Shown: positions 7,514 to 15,497 of the stretch, piece after piece
How positions within the stretch are numbered: position 1 is the stretch's first letter
Layout: the number at the start of each line of letters is the position of its first letter
From: Clostridia bacterium
Lineage (GTDB): Bacteria; Bacillota; Clostridia; Christensenellales; Pumilibacteraceae
NCBI GenBank assembly: GCA_017623435.1
Contig: JAGAPD010000012.1
Span: 1-41,996, forward strand
Length of the DNA stretch: 41,996 nt
Direction: 5' to 3'
The notes under the pieces: model-generated
What the model saw: only the letters and a program-made list of their open reading frames with translations
Databases searched by the model: none
What the model was told of the DNA's origin: nothing
Translations under genes and position numbers: made by a program

Positions 7514-8542
7514 TTAGATTATTTCGGCAATATCGAGGATAAGCTTTTCCGTCTTTTCCCAGCCAAGGCATCCGTCGGTAATAGATTTTCCGTAGATACA
7601 TCCGTCGGGCGACTGATTGCCGTCTTCGATATAACTTTCGATCAAGAAACCTTTTACGAGTCTTTTGAAGTCGTCGCAATGATTTCTGTTCGTTATAACT
7701 TCTTTTGCGATTCTTACTTGTTCAAGAGGCTGTTTTGCGCTATTAGAATGGTTAGTGTCGATAATAACGGCAGGATTTTTAAGCCCTTCTTTCATATACA
7801 TTCCGTAAAAACGCATAACGTCCTCGTAATGATAGTTAGGAAGGTTGTTTCCGTAGATATCTACGCTACCGCGCAAGATGGCGTGTGCGTATTCGTTACC
7901 GCTCGTGCGCACCTGATAACCGCCGTATTTAAATTCGTTAGAAATTTGCGCCGCGTAGATAGAGTTAAGCACGACGGGCAGACTTCCGTTCATAGGGTTT
8001 TTAACGCCTACCGCTACGTCGATACCACTCGCTACGAGGCGGTGTTGTTGGTTTTCAGTAGAGCGCGCACCTACTGCGATATAGGACAAAAGGTCCTGAA
8101 TGTAGTCAACGTTGTCGGGATAAAGCATTTCGTCAGCAGCCGATAGTCCACTTTCGCTGATAGCGCGTGCGTGAAGGTGACGGAGCGCTAAAATTCCGCC
8201 TTGAATATCCGTAACGTGTTTATGCGGATCGGGGTTATGGAGCATTCCTTTATATCCCTCACCTCTCGTACGCGGCTTGTTCGTATAAATTCTGGGCACG
8301 ATAAAAATCTTATCTTTAACCTTATCAGCAAGTTTAGCGAGTCTTGATACGTAGTCAAGCACCGAATTTTCGTTATCCGCAGAGCAAGGTCCTACGATAA
8401 ACATCATTCGCTCGTCTCTACCTGCGATAATGTCTTTGACCGTATCGTCACGCTCAGCTTTAAGTTTTTTCATTTCAGGCGAAAGCCCTATCATTTCACG
8501 CGCCTCTTCTGGCGGAATGATTTTTTTAATTTTATCAAACAT
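7514..8542 (-). CDS. 3-deoxy-7-phosphoheptulonate (DAHP) synthase, AroG/AroF/AroH type
   Basis: This class I-alpha enzyme condenses phosphoenolpyruvate with erythrose 4-phosphate, the entry step of aromatic amino-acid synthesis. The 342 residues align with the AroG/F/H type: GPCSADNE at 51-58, KPRTRGEGYKG at 89-99, GARSTENQQHR, GVKNPMNGS, DTNHSNSAKQ, IESYIEDGNQ and SITDGCLGWE near the C-terminus. Together these supply the substrate- and metal-binding Lys, Arg, His, Glu and Asp residues. It is the last gene of the alr operon, 24 bases after coaD, with ribosome-binding site AAAGGAAAG. No other shikimate gene is nearby and no T-box leader is visible, so regulation is probably allosteric. Which aromatic amino acid inhibits it cannot be read from sequence. 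Confidence 0.94.
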   Translation of the reverse strand: MFDKIKKIIPPEEAREMIGLSPEMKKLKAERDDTVKDIIAGRDERMMFIVGPCSADNENSVLDYVSRLAKLADKVKDKIFIVPRIYTNKPRTRGEGYKGMLHNPDPHKHVTDIQGGILALRHLHARAISESGLSAADEMLYPDNVDYIQDLLSYIAVGARSTENQQHRLVASGIDVAVGVKNPMNGSLPVVLNSIYAAQISNEFKYGGYQVRTSGNEYAHAILRGSVDIYGNNLPNYHYEDVMRFYGMYMKEGLKNPAVIIDTNHSNSAKQPLEQVRIAKEVITNRNHCDDFKRLVKGFLIESYIEDGNQSPDGCIYGKSITDGCLGWEKTEKLILDIAEII

Positions 8543-8566
8543 AGTTCTTCTTTCCTTTGCGAGTTG

Positions 8567-9031
8567 TTATTTAATTTCAGGTATTGCATCCGCAACGACG
8601 TACTTACTTACGTCACCGTCAAACGCCAGTATTTCACGGACGAGCGTCGAGGAAATATGCACGTTTTGGGGCGACGACATATAAAACACGCCCTCAATCT
8701 TTTCATCTTGCGATTTGTACGCCAAATACAAGTTGCGCTCGTACTCAAAATCCATAGAATTTCTAAGTCCGCGCACGTACACGGTAATACCGTTTTCTTT
8801 CATAAAGTCGACTAAAAATCCCTTGAAAGGAATTACCACGACGTTGGGGATACTTTGGAGCGACAACTGCGCGATTCTAACGCGTTTTTTGAGCGAAAAT
8901 TTGCAATTTTTACCGCTCTCGCTAACGGCAACGTACAGCGTGGAAAACTGCTCGGACGCGCGCTTTACTATTTCGTAATGTCCCAAAGTAAAAGGGTCGA
9001 AAGTTCCTGCAAAAACTGCCTTATTGTTCAT
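8567..9031 (-). CDS. coaD: Phosphopantetheine adenylyltransferase
   Basis: CoaD transfers AMP from ATP to 4'-phosphopantetheine, the penultimate step of coenzyme A synthesis. The 154-residue protein carries GTFDPFTLGH at 9-18 (nucleotidyltransferase TxGH), VRGLR at 86-90 followed by DFEYE, and SSTLVREI near residue 128. All are typical of CoaD at normal length. The usual VRGLRAVSDFE reads VRGLRNSMDFE, a mild variation. It overlaps the rsmD stop by 11 bases; rsmD-coaD is a very common bacterial gene pair, which supports the call. Confidence 0.96.
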   Translation of the reverse strand: MNNKAVFAGTFDPFTLGHYEIVKRASEQFSTLYVAVSESGKNCKFSLKKRVRIAQLSLQSIPNVVVIPFKGFLVDFMKENGITVYVRGLRNSMDFEYERNLYLAYKSQDEKIEGVFYMSSPQNVHISSTLVREILAFDGDVSKYVVADAIPEIK

Positions 9032-9587
9032 TTTGCTCCTCCTTTTTATACGTCAAAAAGGATAACACGGTATAACCGCACTCTCTTTTATCCTCGTCGT
9101 AGCCGTCGAATTTTACCTTTTTATCGGACGAATGTTCCACGCATAGCACGCCTTTATCTGACAAAAGGTCGTACTTTTTAATAAGTTCAGCTATTTTTCT
9201 TTCAAGCCCAAGCGCGTACGGGGGATCTGCAAAAATAAAGTCAAACTTCTTTCCACGAAGTTTTTTTAGTGCAAACTCGTAGTCAACGTTATACACCTCG
9301 TACTCCTCGCTCTTTGCGCCCACGTGGTTGAGATTGTCTTTTATAAGCTTTACGCTGTCGGGATCGCGGTCGATAAAAATCACCTTATCCGCGCCACGAC
9401 TGATAGATTCAATACCTACCGCGCCACTTCCACCAAACAAGTCTAATACCAGCCCGTAACCGTCTGGATTTTTGGACGAGAGAATATTAAAAAGCGTTTC
9501 TTTAATTCTGTCCGTAGTGGGCCTAACCCGCTCGTCAGCAGGCGAGCCAAGCTTTCTGCCCTTAAATTTTCCGCTAATTACTCTCAT
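9021..9587 (-). CDS. rsmD: 16S rRNA (guanine-966 N2) methyltransferase
   Basis: The protein is a 188-residue Rossmann-fold methyltransferase. It begins MRVISGKFKGRKL and has RPTTDRIKETLFNIL at 22-36, the SAM-binding LDLFGGSGAVGIE at 48-60, and the catalytic DPPY at 121-124. RsmD methylates a guanine in the 30S head of assembled subunits. It is coupled to coaD downstream by an 11-base overlap and lies one base after the stop of the preceding membrane-protein gene. Confidence 0.96.
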   Translation of the reverse strand: MRVISGKFKGRKLGSPADERVRPTTDRIKETLFNILSSKNPDGYGLVLDLFGGSGAVGIESISRGADKVIFIDRDPDSVKLIKDNLNHVGAKSEEYEVYNVDYEFALKKLRGKKFDFIFADPPYALGLERKIAELIKKYDLLSDKGVLCVEHSSDKKVKFDGYDEDKRECGYTVLSFLTYKKEEQNEQ

Positions 9588-9588
9588 A

Positions 9589-10161
9589 TCAACCTACGCT
9601 ACGAATCTCGTTTACGATTTCAGACGCTCTACGACGAAGTGCACTTGCCTTCAAGAAGTATCCTGCAATAAAGCATCCTGCCGTCAAAACGACGTGGAGC
9701 AATACCATTACGAAGCTCATCCAAGTGATTTGCCCAATCGTAATCACGCCAAAGCCCTTAAAAATCAAGGTAAAGGGAATAAACACGAGTTGCATCGCTC
9801 CGTGAAGGGGCACGAAATTGAACGCTACTGCAATCACGCTTAGCGCGAGCGTAAAAATAACGTAAGGAATAACGTGCAAAAAGGGCTTTACGGGCTCTAT
9901 TTTCGTGTATTTAGCGTTATGAACGTCCACGAGCGAATCCGTATTGTTCTTTTTATATTCCTTCTCGCCCGTTTTCATTCCACCGTGAAAGCTCATAAAG
10001 CAAATGGGGAGCATAAAAACGATGCCCAAAATCCCAACGATAACGGGCGGAATCGTATCCATCAAAAACACTAAACCAAGTATTGAAAATACCACCGTGT
10101 AAATATAGAACGATAAACTCGAAGAAATATATTCTGCGATAGGTTTGCGTTCTTTTTTCAT
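9589..10161 (-). CDS. Uncharacterised multi-pass membrane protein
   Basis: I do not recognise a family. The 190-residue protein has hydrophobic segments at about residues 17-34, 38-58, 94-114, 118-138 and 146-170, hence four or five membrane passes. A hydrophilic loop at about 62-90 contains GGMKTGEKEYKKNN. It starts basic (MKKERK) and ends with a basic amphipathic tail. It lies between the folate cyclo-ligase gene (2 bases) and rsmD (1 base) and must be cotranscribed with them. The tight packing does not reveal a function; membrane proteins of this sort are frequent passengers in core operons. Confidence 0.82.
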   Translation of the reverse strand: MKKERKPIAEYISSSLSFYIYTVVFSILGLVFLMDTIPPVIVGILGIVFMLPICFMSFHGGMKTGEKEYKKNNTDSLVDVHNAKYTKIEPVKPFLHVIPYVIFTLALSVIAVAFNFVPLHGAMQLVFIPFTLIFKGFGVITIGQITWMSFVMVLLHVVLTAGCFIAGYFLKASALRRRASEIVNEIRSVG

Positions 10162-10163
10162 AG

Positions 10164-10706
10164 TTACCTCCGTATAATCTTCGTTGGCGTAACGATAATA
10201 TCCATCGCCACGTCAAACGGCTCTCGTTCAAAATCAAAATATTGCTCGTCGTAGCATACGCCTATTTTTAAGGTGTCGTGTGTGGATAAGTACTTATCGT
10301 AATATCCTCCGCCGTAGCCAAGACGATAATTATTACCGTTATACGCAAGCAAGGGCACGACGCACGCTTTAGGATTGCCCAAAAGTTCAGTCACCTGCTC
10401 GCTCTCGCTATACAAATTGCCCTGCTTGTCCACCGCCAAAACGGTCGTTTCTTCTTTGAGCATAACCGCTTTCATTTTGCCGTTATAGGTGTGCGGTACG
10501 AAAATTTTTACGCTGTCGCGCAATTTTTCAATAAGCGCTTTCGTATCTACTTCCGTACCAAACGAAACGTAACAAAAAACGGTATCGTATTCGGCTTTTA
10601 ATAATTCTATCATTTTTTGTGTTATTTTGCAATCTTTTTGTACGCGTAACGCCACATTTTTTCTCGTAGTGGACGCCACTTTTCGTAATTTTTGCTTATC
10701 TATCAC
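10164..10706 (-). CDS. 5-formyltetrahydrofolate cyclo-ligase
   Basis: The enzyme (MTHFS, YgfA/YqgN family) uses ATP to convert 5-formyltetrahydrofolate to 5,10-methenyltetrahydrofolate, returning a dead-end folate to the one-carbon pool. The 180-residue protein has the diagnostic NYRLGYGGGYYDKYL at 126-140, an FVPHTYNGKM segment near 69, and VVPLLAYN at 116-123. An N-terminal basic helix (QKLRKVASTTRK) matches the substrate- and ATP-binding start. It overlaps the alr 3' end by 11 bases. glyA, trmFO and this gene are three folate-linked functions in the window, but they are in separate operons. Confidence 0.94.
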   Translation of the reverse strand: MIDKQKLRKVASTTRKNVALRVQKDCKITQKMIELLKAEYDTVFCYVSFGTEVDTKALIEKLRDSVKIFVPHTYNGKMKAVMLKEETTVLAVDKQGNLYSESEQVTELLGNPKACVVPLLAYNGNNYRLGYGGGYYDKYLSTHDTLKIGVCYDEQYFDFEREPFDVAMDIIVTPTKIIRR

Positions 10707-11694
10707 AATACTTTCTCCTTACTCTCGCACTCAAAGCGCAAAGCGTCTCGTGTAAAATTTTGTTTTGAGCGCTTGCAAATTCGTCCAAAGACAACGATCC
10801 ACACGAAAAATACGCTCTGTCACCAGCCTTACATTTAACCTCGCTCACGTCAACGCTCAAAAAATCCATACAAATCCGCCCTACGCTATAACACCGTATT
10901 CCGTTTATTTCGCACGGAATTTTTGCGTTAGCGCTAACGCCGTCGCCGTAACCCACGCTAACGGTTGCAACGCGCATATTTTTAGGCGCAACGAAATTCC
11001 CGTAACCGATATTTTGCCCTTTTAGGACGGTATTTATTTGTTCAATTACGCCGTATAATCTAACCGTGGGCGTCAAGCTTTCATAGCCGTAACCGTATAA
11101 TGCAAGTCCTACCCTCGCCCCGTCAAATAAATATTTAGGAGGTGCAATTAAGCAGTTGCTCGCACATAAATGTCGCTTAACTTTTCCGCTTAAAAAGGCC
11201 GTGGCGTTTTCAAAAATTTCGTATTGATTTTGACTTATTTTTTCGTCCTGCGCATTATATAAATGTGAAAACACGCTATCAACTTCGCATCCACTTTTAA
11301 TCGTCGCAAAATACAATTTTTCAAATTCTTCAGCCTCGCAACCCCGTCTATTCATGCCCGTATTGATTTTAATTGCGACTCTTTTACGCTTTAACTTTTT
11401 CATTTCGTCAATTGACGAAATAGAAACGATAGAGTTATTATCGTAATCAAAATTTTCCACTCTGCCCAAAATCAGCACGGGCGCTTTTACGCCTAATTTT
11501 CTAAGCTCGTTTAATTCGTAAGCGTTAGCCACGCAAAGCCCGTCTACTTCCTTTTCAAAAACTTTTGCGATCTCAAAACCCACGCCGTAAGCGTTAGCCT
11601 TAATAACGGCGTAAAGTTTTCTATTCCCCAAAACTTTACGAATTTTTTCAATATTGCTTTTAATAGCGTTTACGCTAACTTCCATATATAACAT
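10696..11694 (-). CDS. alr: Alanine racemase
   Basis: Alr is a PLP enzyme that makes D-alanine for peptidoglycan. In this 332-residue protein the PLP lysine is Lys32 in YAVIKANAYGVG, the second catalytic base is Tyr249 in VGYGDG, and GMNRRG, LALYGYGY and GRICMDFLSVDV (272-283) match the family. It is somewhat short; typical lengths are 360-390. The usual KANAYGHG has Val for His, and the usual VGYADG reads VGYGDG. The start at 11694 has no clear Shine-Dalgarno sequence; ATG at 11685 is an alternative. It is the first gene of a six-gene operon that ends with DAHP synthase. Confidence 0.92.
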   Translation of the reverse strand: MLYMEVSVNAIKSNIEKIRKVLGNRKLYAVIKANAYGVGFEIAKVFEKEVDGLCVANAYELNELRKLGVKAPVLILGRVENFDYDNNSIVSISSIDEMKKLKRKRVAIKINTGMNRRGCEAEEFEKLYFATIKSGCEVDSVFSHLYNAQDEKISQNQYEIFENATAFLSGKVKRHLCASNCLIAPPKYLFDGARVGLALYGYGYESLTPTVRLYGVIEQINTVLKGQNIGYGNFVAPKNMRVATVSVGYGDGVSANAKIPCEINGIRCYSVGRICMDFLSVDVSEVKCKAGDRAYFSCGSLSLDEFASAQNKILHETLCALSARVRRKYCDR

Positions 11695-11719
11695 AGCGTA
11701 TATTTATGCTAAAACGCTA
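11694..11719. repeat. Small inverted repeat over the alr start region
   Basis: TAGCGT (11694-11699) and ACGCTA (11714-11719) form a six-pair inverted repeat around a 14-base AT-rich loop just upstream of the alr ATG. It might hide the start region in the messenger, or be chance. Confidence 0.35.
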
Positions 11720-11731
11720 ATTTTCGTTACT

Positions 11732-11772
11732 AAAAAAGATACAAACTCCCAACAATTCTATATCGGGAGTTT
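11732..11772 (-). terminator. Intrinsic terminator after yraN
   Basis: AAACTCCC (11743-11750) and GGGAGTTT (11765-11772) form an eight-pair stem with a 14-base loop, followed on the minus strand by GTATC and six T residues. It closes the ylxM-to-yraN operon before alr. Confidence 0.75.
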
Positions 11773-11797
11773 TAGCACAAAAATTAATTTTTCCGTT

Positions 11798-12163
11798 TTA
11801 GTACCTTAAAAAACTATCAAAAGCGTTCTCGTAATGAACGACTTTTTTATCCTCCGTATACACTTCAACCACGTCAAAACGCACCGCTTTATCAAACAAG
11901 CGAAAGCGTTTTATATACTGACTTGCGACCTGATTTATCTTACTTCTTTTATGGAAATTTACGGCGTCAGCGGCGTAACCGTACTTATCGTTAAGGCGAG
12001 TTTTGACCTCAACGAACACCAAATATCCGTCACACGCGCCGATAATATCTATCTCGCCAACGTTCGTTGAATAGTTGCGCTCGATAATTTCAAAGCCCTT
12101 TCCTCTAAGATAATTTACGGCAATATCTTCACCTATATCGCCTTTGTTTTTAGTTGTCAGCAT
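11798..12163 (-). CDS. yraN: YraN/UPF0102 family endonuclease-like protein
   Basis: The 121-residue protein has KGDIGEDIAVNYLRGKGFEIIERNY at the N-terminus. It then shows the nuclease-like core VGEIDIIGACDGYLVFVEVKTR (about 35-56), with the Asp and ExK arrangement of a restriction-endonuclease-like fold. This is the UPF0102 family, whose cellular role is unsettled. It overlaps rnhB by 14 bases; rnhB-yraN adjacency is conserved in many Bacillota. It is the last gene of the operon. Confidence 0.92.
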   Translation of the reverse strand: MLTTKNKGDIGEDIAVNYLRGKGFEIIERNYSTNVGEIDIIGACDGYLVFVEVKTRLNDKYGYAADAVNFHKRSKINQVASQYIKRFRLFDKAVRFDVVEVYTEDKKVVHYENAFDSFLRY

Positions 12164-12758
12164 AAATCTTACCTATGAAATTCTTGATAAAAGTCATTCT
12201 GTGAATAGGGCACGGACCGTATTTTATCAAAGCGTTGATATGGTCTTTCGTACCGTAACCCTTGTGTTTAGCAAAGCCGTACTCAGGATAAAGCGCGTCC
12301 ATTTCACGCATAATGCGGTCACGCGTAACCTTTGCTAAAATTGACGCCGCTGCAATGTTGTAGCTGGTCGCGTCGCCTTTAATTATGGATTTAAGTTTTA
12401 CGTCCGTATCAAGTTCAACCGCGTCAACCAAAACGAGGTCGGGACGAACGGGCATTTTCTCAATGCACTCGCTCATAGCCTTTTTGGTCGCAGCCAAAAT
12501 ATTTATCTCGTCAATGGTCTCGCAGTCAACGATTGATATAGCGTAATTAGCCTTTTGCATAATAATATCAAAAAGCTTTTCTCTCTTCTTTTCCGAAACT
12601 TTTTTGCTGTCGTTAATGCCTTCAATCATCTCGTCGAGGGGCAACATACAGCACGCCGTAACGACTGGGCCTGCGAGCGGACCTCTGCCTGCCTCGTCAA
12701 CGCCAGCTAAAGCAGTAACGCCAAACGCCTTATCGTAATTAAATAATTCTTCAGTCAT
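12150..12758 (-). CDS. rnhB: Ribonuclease HII
   Basis: RNase HII cuts RNA in RNA-DNA hybrids and single ribonucleotides misincorporated in DNA. In this 202-residue protein the signature GVDEAGRGPLAGPVV at 19-33 provides Asp21 and Glu22, Asp112 lies in LVLVDAVELD, and KGDATSYNIAAASILAKVTRDR supplies the remaining metal ligand and the conserved helix. Length is normal. It overlaps rbgA by 8 bases and yraN by 14 bases, indicating tight translational coupling. The order rbgA-rnhB is as in B. subtilis. Confidence 0.96.
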   Translation of the reverse strand: MTEELFNYDKAFGVTALAGVDEAGRGPLAGPVVTACCMLPLDEMIEGINDSKKVSEKKREKLFDIIMQKANYAISIVDCETIDEINILAATKKAMSECIEKMPVRPDLVLVDAVELDTDVKLKSIIKGDATSYNIAAASILAKVTRDRIMREMDALYPEYGFAKHKGYGTKDHINALIKYGPCPIHRMTFIKNFIGKIYADN

Positions 12759-13602
12759 CTTCTTTTACCTTATCCAAAGTAATTTTGCCCAAGCGCCCTT
12801 TTCTGAAATCCTCAATAACGGCGCTTGATGCTCGCTCACTATCCACTTCACCGCCACGAAGCAAAAATCCTCTGCTTTTAGCAACGAGTTTAAGGTTTTC
12901 TTCACCCGATTCAGTAGGCTCGAAACCGTAACGGCTTTTAATAATATTACCGTCAAGCGACGAAAGTTCGGTCAAAAGCTCCATAGAAAGTTCAAAAATA
13001 TCAACGACTTCTTCCTTTATACTACCAACGTACGCCAAATGGCGGGCAATACGCTGATTTATAAGCTTAGGATAAAGCGTACCCGGCGTATCTAAAATTT
13101 CAACGTAGTCGTTGACTTTGAACCATTGTTTTCCACGCGTAACGCCTGCTTTATTGCCCGTAATTGCTTTTGCTTTCCCGATAAGATTATTTATAAGCGT
13201 CGACTTCCCCGTATTAGGCACGCCTAAAACCATAACTTTAATAGTAGTCTTTACGCCTTTCGCCGCAAACTTGTCAATCTTTGATCCGCAAAGTTTTTTG
13301 ATAGCGGATAAAATTGCGGACGAGCTTTTAGAAACGGTACTGTCAAGCGAAAGCGCAACGCTACGCTCGCTCGTCAACGCCTTTTTCCACTTTTCCGTTT
13401 CAACGGGATCAGCCAAGTCGCTTTTGTTAAGCGCGTAAACGACGGGCAATTTTTGAATGTACCTCGTAAAGTCGGGGTTTATGCAACTGTACGGAATACG
13501 CGCGTCCAAAACGTACACCAGCGCGTCTATTAACTTGATATTATCCTCAATCATACGAATAGATTTCGTCATATGACCGGGATACCAGTTGATAACTGCC
13601 AT
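12751..13602 (-). CDS. rbgA: Ribosome biogenesis GTPase RbgA (YlqF)
   Basis: RbgA drives late 50S maturation, including incorporation of L16. The 283-residue protein has the circularly permuted GTPase order: NKSD (G4) at 59-62 precedes the P-loop GVPNTGKS at 127-134 and DTPG (G3) at 171-174. It starts with the conserved INWYPGHMTKS. Length matches YlqF. It begins one base from the trmD stop behind a GGAGG. In B. subtilis rplS (L19) lies between trmD and ylqF; here it is absent from this position. Confidence 0.96.
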   Translation of the reverse strand: MAVINWYPGHMTKSIRMIEDNIKLIDALVYVLDARIPYSCINPDFTRYIQKLPVVYALNKSDLADPVETEKWKKALTSERSVALSLDSTVSKSSSAILSAIKKLCGSKIDKFAAKGVKTTIKVMVLGVPNTGKSTLINNLIGKAKAITGNKAGVTRGKQWFKVNDYVEILDTPGTLYPKLINQRIARHLAYVGSIKEEVVDIFELSMELLTELSSLDGNIIKSRYGFEPTESGEENLKLVAKSRGFLLRGGEVDSERASSAVIEDFRKGRLGKITLDKVKEDD

Positions 13603-14280
13603 TTAGTCCTCCAAAAGGTCGGGGCGCAAACGCTTCGTAATTTCAAGCGATTGCTGTTTTCTCCACTTTTCAATGTTAGCGTGATGTCCTGAAAGTAAAA
13701 CTTCGGGCACTTCTAACCCTTCGAAAACTTGCGGTCTGGTATAATGCGGATATTCAAGCGTATTATCAGAGAACGATTCTTCAGAAACGGAATCGTTACT
13801 GCCTAGCACTCCGTCAACGTATCGCGCTACGCAATCAGTAAGCACCATTGCAGGCAATTCTCCGCCCGTCAAAACGTAATCACCGATAGAGATTTCACGG
13901 TCAATGCAAAGATCCAAAACGCGTTGATCAACGCCCTCGTAGTGTCCGCAAAGTAGCGTAAGCCAAGCGTTTTCTATGCCGGCAAGTTCTTTCACGGTAG
14001 CCATATCCAAGGTCTTTCCCTTGGGTGACATATAAATTCTAATACTTTTATGCTCAGGATCGATTGCATTAATAGCGTCGTAAATAGGTTGCGCCATCAT
14101 TACCATACCTGCGCCACCCCCAAAGGGCGTGTCGTCACATTTATGATGTTTATCCTTTGAATACGCACGAATATCCGTAATGCGAATATCAAGCGCGCCG
14201 TTTTCAGTAGCCTTTCCGATAATACTCGTCTTTAAGGGTGCAAACATTTCGGGAAAAAGCGTAAGAATGTCAATCCTCAT
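13603..14280 (-). CDS. trmD: tRNA (guanine-37 N1) methyltransferase
   Basis: TrmD methylates G37 next to the anticodon and prevents +1 frameshifting; it is usually essential. The 225-residue protein shows the SPOUT knot: MRIDILTLFPEMF at the start, DTPFGGGAGMVMMAQP near 50-65, LLCGHYEGVDQRV near 112, and SIGDYVLTGGELPAMVLTD near 130-148. It also has the C-terminal HYTRPQVFEG and VLLSGHHANIEKWR. The start overlaps rimM by 11 bases, and rbgA follows directly. The rimM-trmD order is universal in this cluster. Confidence 0.97.
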   Translation of the reverse strand: MRIDILTLFPEMFAPLKTSIIGKATENGALDIRITDIRAYSKDKHHKCDDTPFGGGAGMVMMAQPIYDAINAIDPEHKSIRIYMSPKGKTLDMATVKELAGIENAWLTLLCGHYEGVDQRVLDLCIDREISIGDYVLTGGELPAMVLTDCVARYVDGVLGSNDSVSEESFSDNTLEYPHYTRPQVFEGLEVPEVLLSGHHANIEKWRKQQSLEITKRLRPDLLED

Positions 14281-14779
14281 ACACGCTCACCTCAGCAAAA
14301 ACGTCTGCTTTAAGCACGATAATTCCTGCTTCAACGTCCACTTTTACAATCATTTTCTTCAAGAAAGGAAAACGCACCGTCTTTTGTCCGTCACTAACGG
14401 TAAAAACGTCCGCTGCACCAAACTGATTTACCTCGATAACTTTACCGATTTCGGTTGAGTCGTCGGTAAAAACTTTACAGCCTACGATATCAGCTATAAA
14501 GTAAGTTCCTTCTTCCAAATCAACGGCGTTAACTCGGTCGATTTCGATATAACAATCGCGCAAAGCGTCCGCTTGAGTGCGGTCGTCAATTCCGCTCAAT
14601 TTAATATAAACGAAAGTCTCGTCAAAGCGACACGAAAGCATTCTATACGGCGTTGACTTAACGTAAACGACCTTTAACTTCTTGTATCTGTTGACGTCGT
14701 CAGTAAGCGGTTTTACTTTTAATTCGCCTCGTATTCCTACTCCACGTACGATTTGTCCAATTGTGATAAATTCGTTCAT
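14270..14779 (-). CDS. rimM: 16S rRNA processing protein RimM
   Basis: RimM assists maturation of the 30S head and binds S19. The 169-residue protein begins with the family motif ITIGQIVRGVGIRGELKVKPLTDD. A two-domain layout follows: an N-terminal beta-barrel to about residue 88 and a PRC-barrel domain with GTYFIADIVGCKVF. It follows khpA after 61 bases containing a hairpin and is coupled to trmD by overlap. Confidence 0.95.
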   Translation of the reverse strand: MNEFITIGQIVRGVGIRGELKVKPLTDDVNRYKKLKVVYVKSTPYRMLSCRFDETFVYIKLSGIDDRTQADALRDCYIEIDRVNAVDLEEGTYFIADIVGCKVFTDDSTEIGKVIEVNQFGAADVFTVSDGQKTVRFPFLKKMIVKVDVEAGIIVLKADVFAEVSVYED

Positions 14780-14798
14780 AATTCCTCTCTTTTATACC

Positions 14799-14830
14799 AA
14801 ATTAGAGAGCCTATTATAGCCCTCTAATTT
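14799..14830 (-). promoter_or_regulatory. Intercistronic hairpin between khpA and rimM
   Basis: AAATTAGAG (14799-14807) pairs perfectly with CTCTAATTT (14822-14830). The stem is AT-rich and lacks a proper U-tract, so it is more likely an RNA processing or stabilising element than a terminator. Confidence 0.5.
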
Positions 14831-14840
14831 AAGTCCATTT

Positions 14841-15068
14841 TTATTCCGTTTCTAAAATAACGACCGAATACTTAACGCCCGTTTTGTTACCGGCTGCTTT
14901 TACGATAGTGCGGATTGCTTTTGCAATACGACCGTCCTTACCAATAACCTTGCCCATATCGGCTTTAGAAACTTTTACGTTTACGGTATTGTCTTCGTCA
15001 AGGGTAACTACGACGCCTGCTTTGTCGTCAACGAGCTCCTCGACCATAAATTTAACAAGTTCTAACAT
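14841..15068 (-). CDS. khpA: KH-domain RNA-binding protein KhpA (YlqC)
   Basis: The 75-residue protein is one KH domain. The GxxG loop is GKDG at 43-46 in MGKVIGKDGRIAKAIRTIVKA, flanked by LVDDKAGVVV and the C-terminal strand VKYSVVILE. KhpA, usually paired with KhpB/Jag, is a small RNA-binding protein affecting cell elongation and sRNA biology in Bacillota. It lies between rpsP and rimM as in B. subtilis (ylqC). The B. subtilis neighbour ylqD is missing here. Confidence 0.95.
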   Translation of the reverse strand: MLELVKFMVEELVDDKAGVVVTLDEDNTVNVKVSKADMGKVIGKDGRIAKAIRTIVKAAGNKTGVKYSVVILETE

Positions 15069-15132
15069 TTCGTTCTCCTACGTTGCGCTATCGTGCGCTC
15101 TCGTCCGTATAAAACGGAATGGTCCACTTCAA

Positions 15133-15426
15133 TTACTCGCTCTTTTTCTTAATAGCCTTGGTTTTAGCGGGCATAGCCTTTGCCTCCAATACGCCAGCGC
15201 CAACCAAAAGTGCGCGAACGGTATCGGTAGGCTGTGCACCCTTTTTAATCCATTCAGTAGCCTTTTCGCTGTTGATCTTGATTTCAGCGGGCTCGGTCTT
15301 AGGATTGTAAGTACCAACGATGTCGATAAACTTACCGTCACGAGGTGCTCTCGAATCTGCTACTACAACTCTGTAGAAGGGGGATTTCTTGTCGCCCATA
15401 CGGGTGAGTCTGATTTTAACTGCCAT
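15133..15426 (-). CDS. rpsP: 30S ribosomal protein S16
   Basis: The 97-residue protein begins [35 protein letters not shown], the hallmark of S16, and has IGTYNP-like VGTYNPKT and TDTVRALL. It ends in a short basic tail ([14 protein letters not shown]). S16 is an early-binding protein of the 30S body. It is third in the ylxM-ffh-rpsP series, with a strong AAGGAG ribosome-binding site. Confidence 0.97.
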   Translation of the reverse strand: MAVKIRLTRMGDKKSPFYRVVVADSRAPRDGKFIDIVGTYNPKTEPAEIKINSEKATEWIKKGAQPTDTVRALLVGAGVLEAKAMPAKTKAIKKKSE

Positions 15427-15497
15427 TTTTCTTTACTCCTTAAAAATTAAAAATTATTTGTTATTTTATTACGGTTTTTCAACCGAAAATTAACTGA

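Noticed and set aside
15460..15490. Small hairpin CGGTT-GAAA-AACCG between ffh and rpsP.
   Set aside because: Only five pairs and no U-tract on the minus strand; it may be a minor RNA element but not a terminator.
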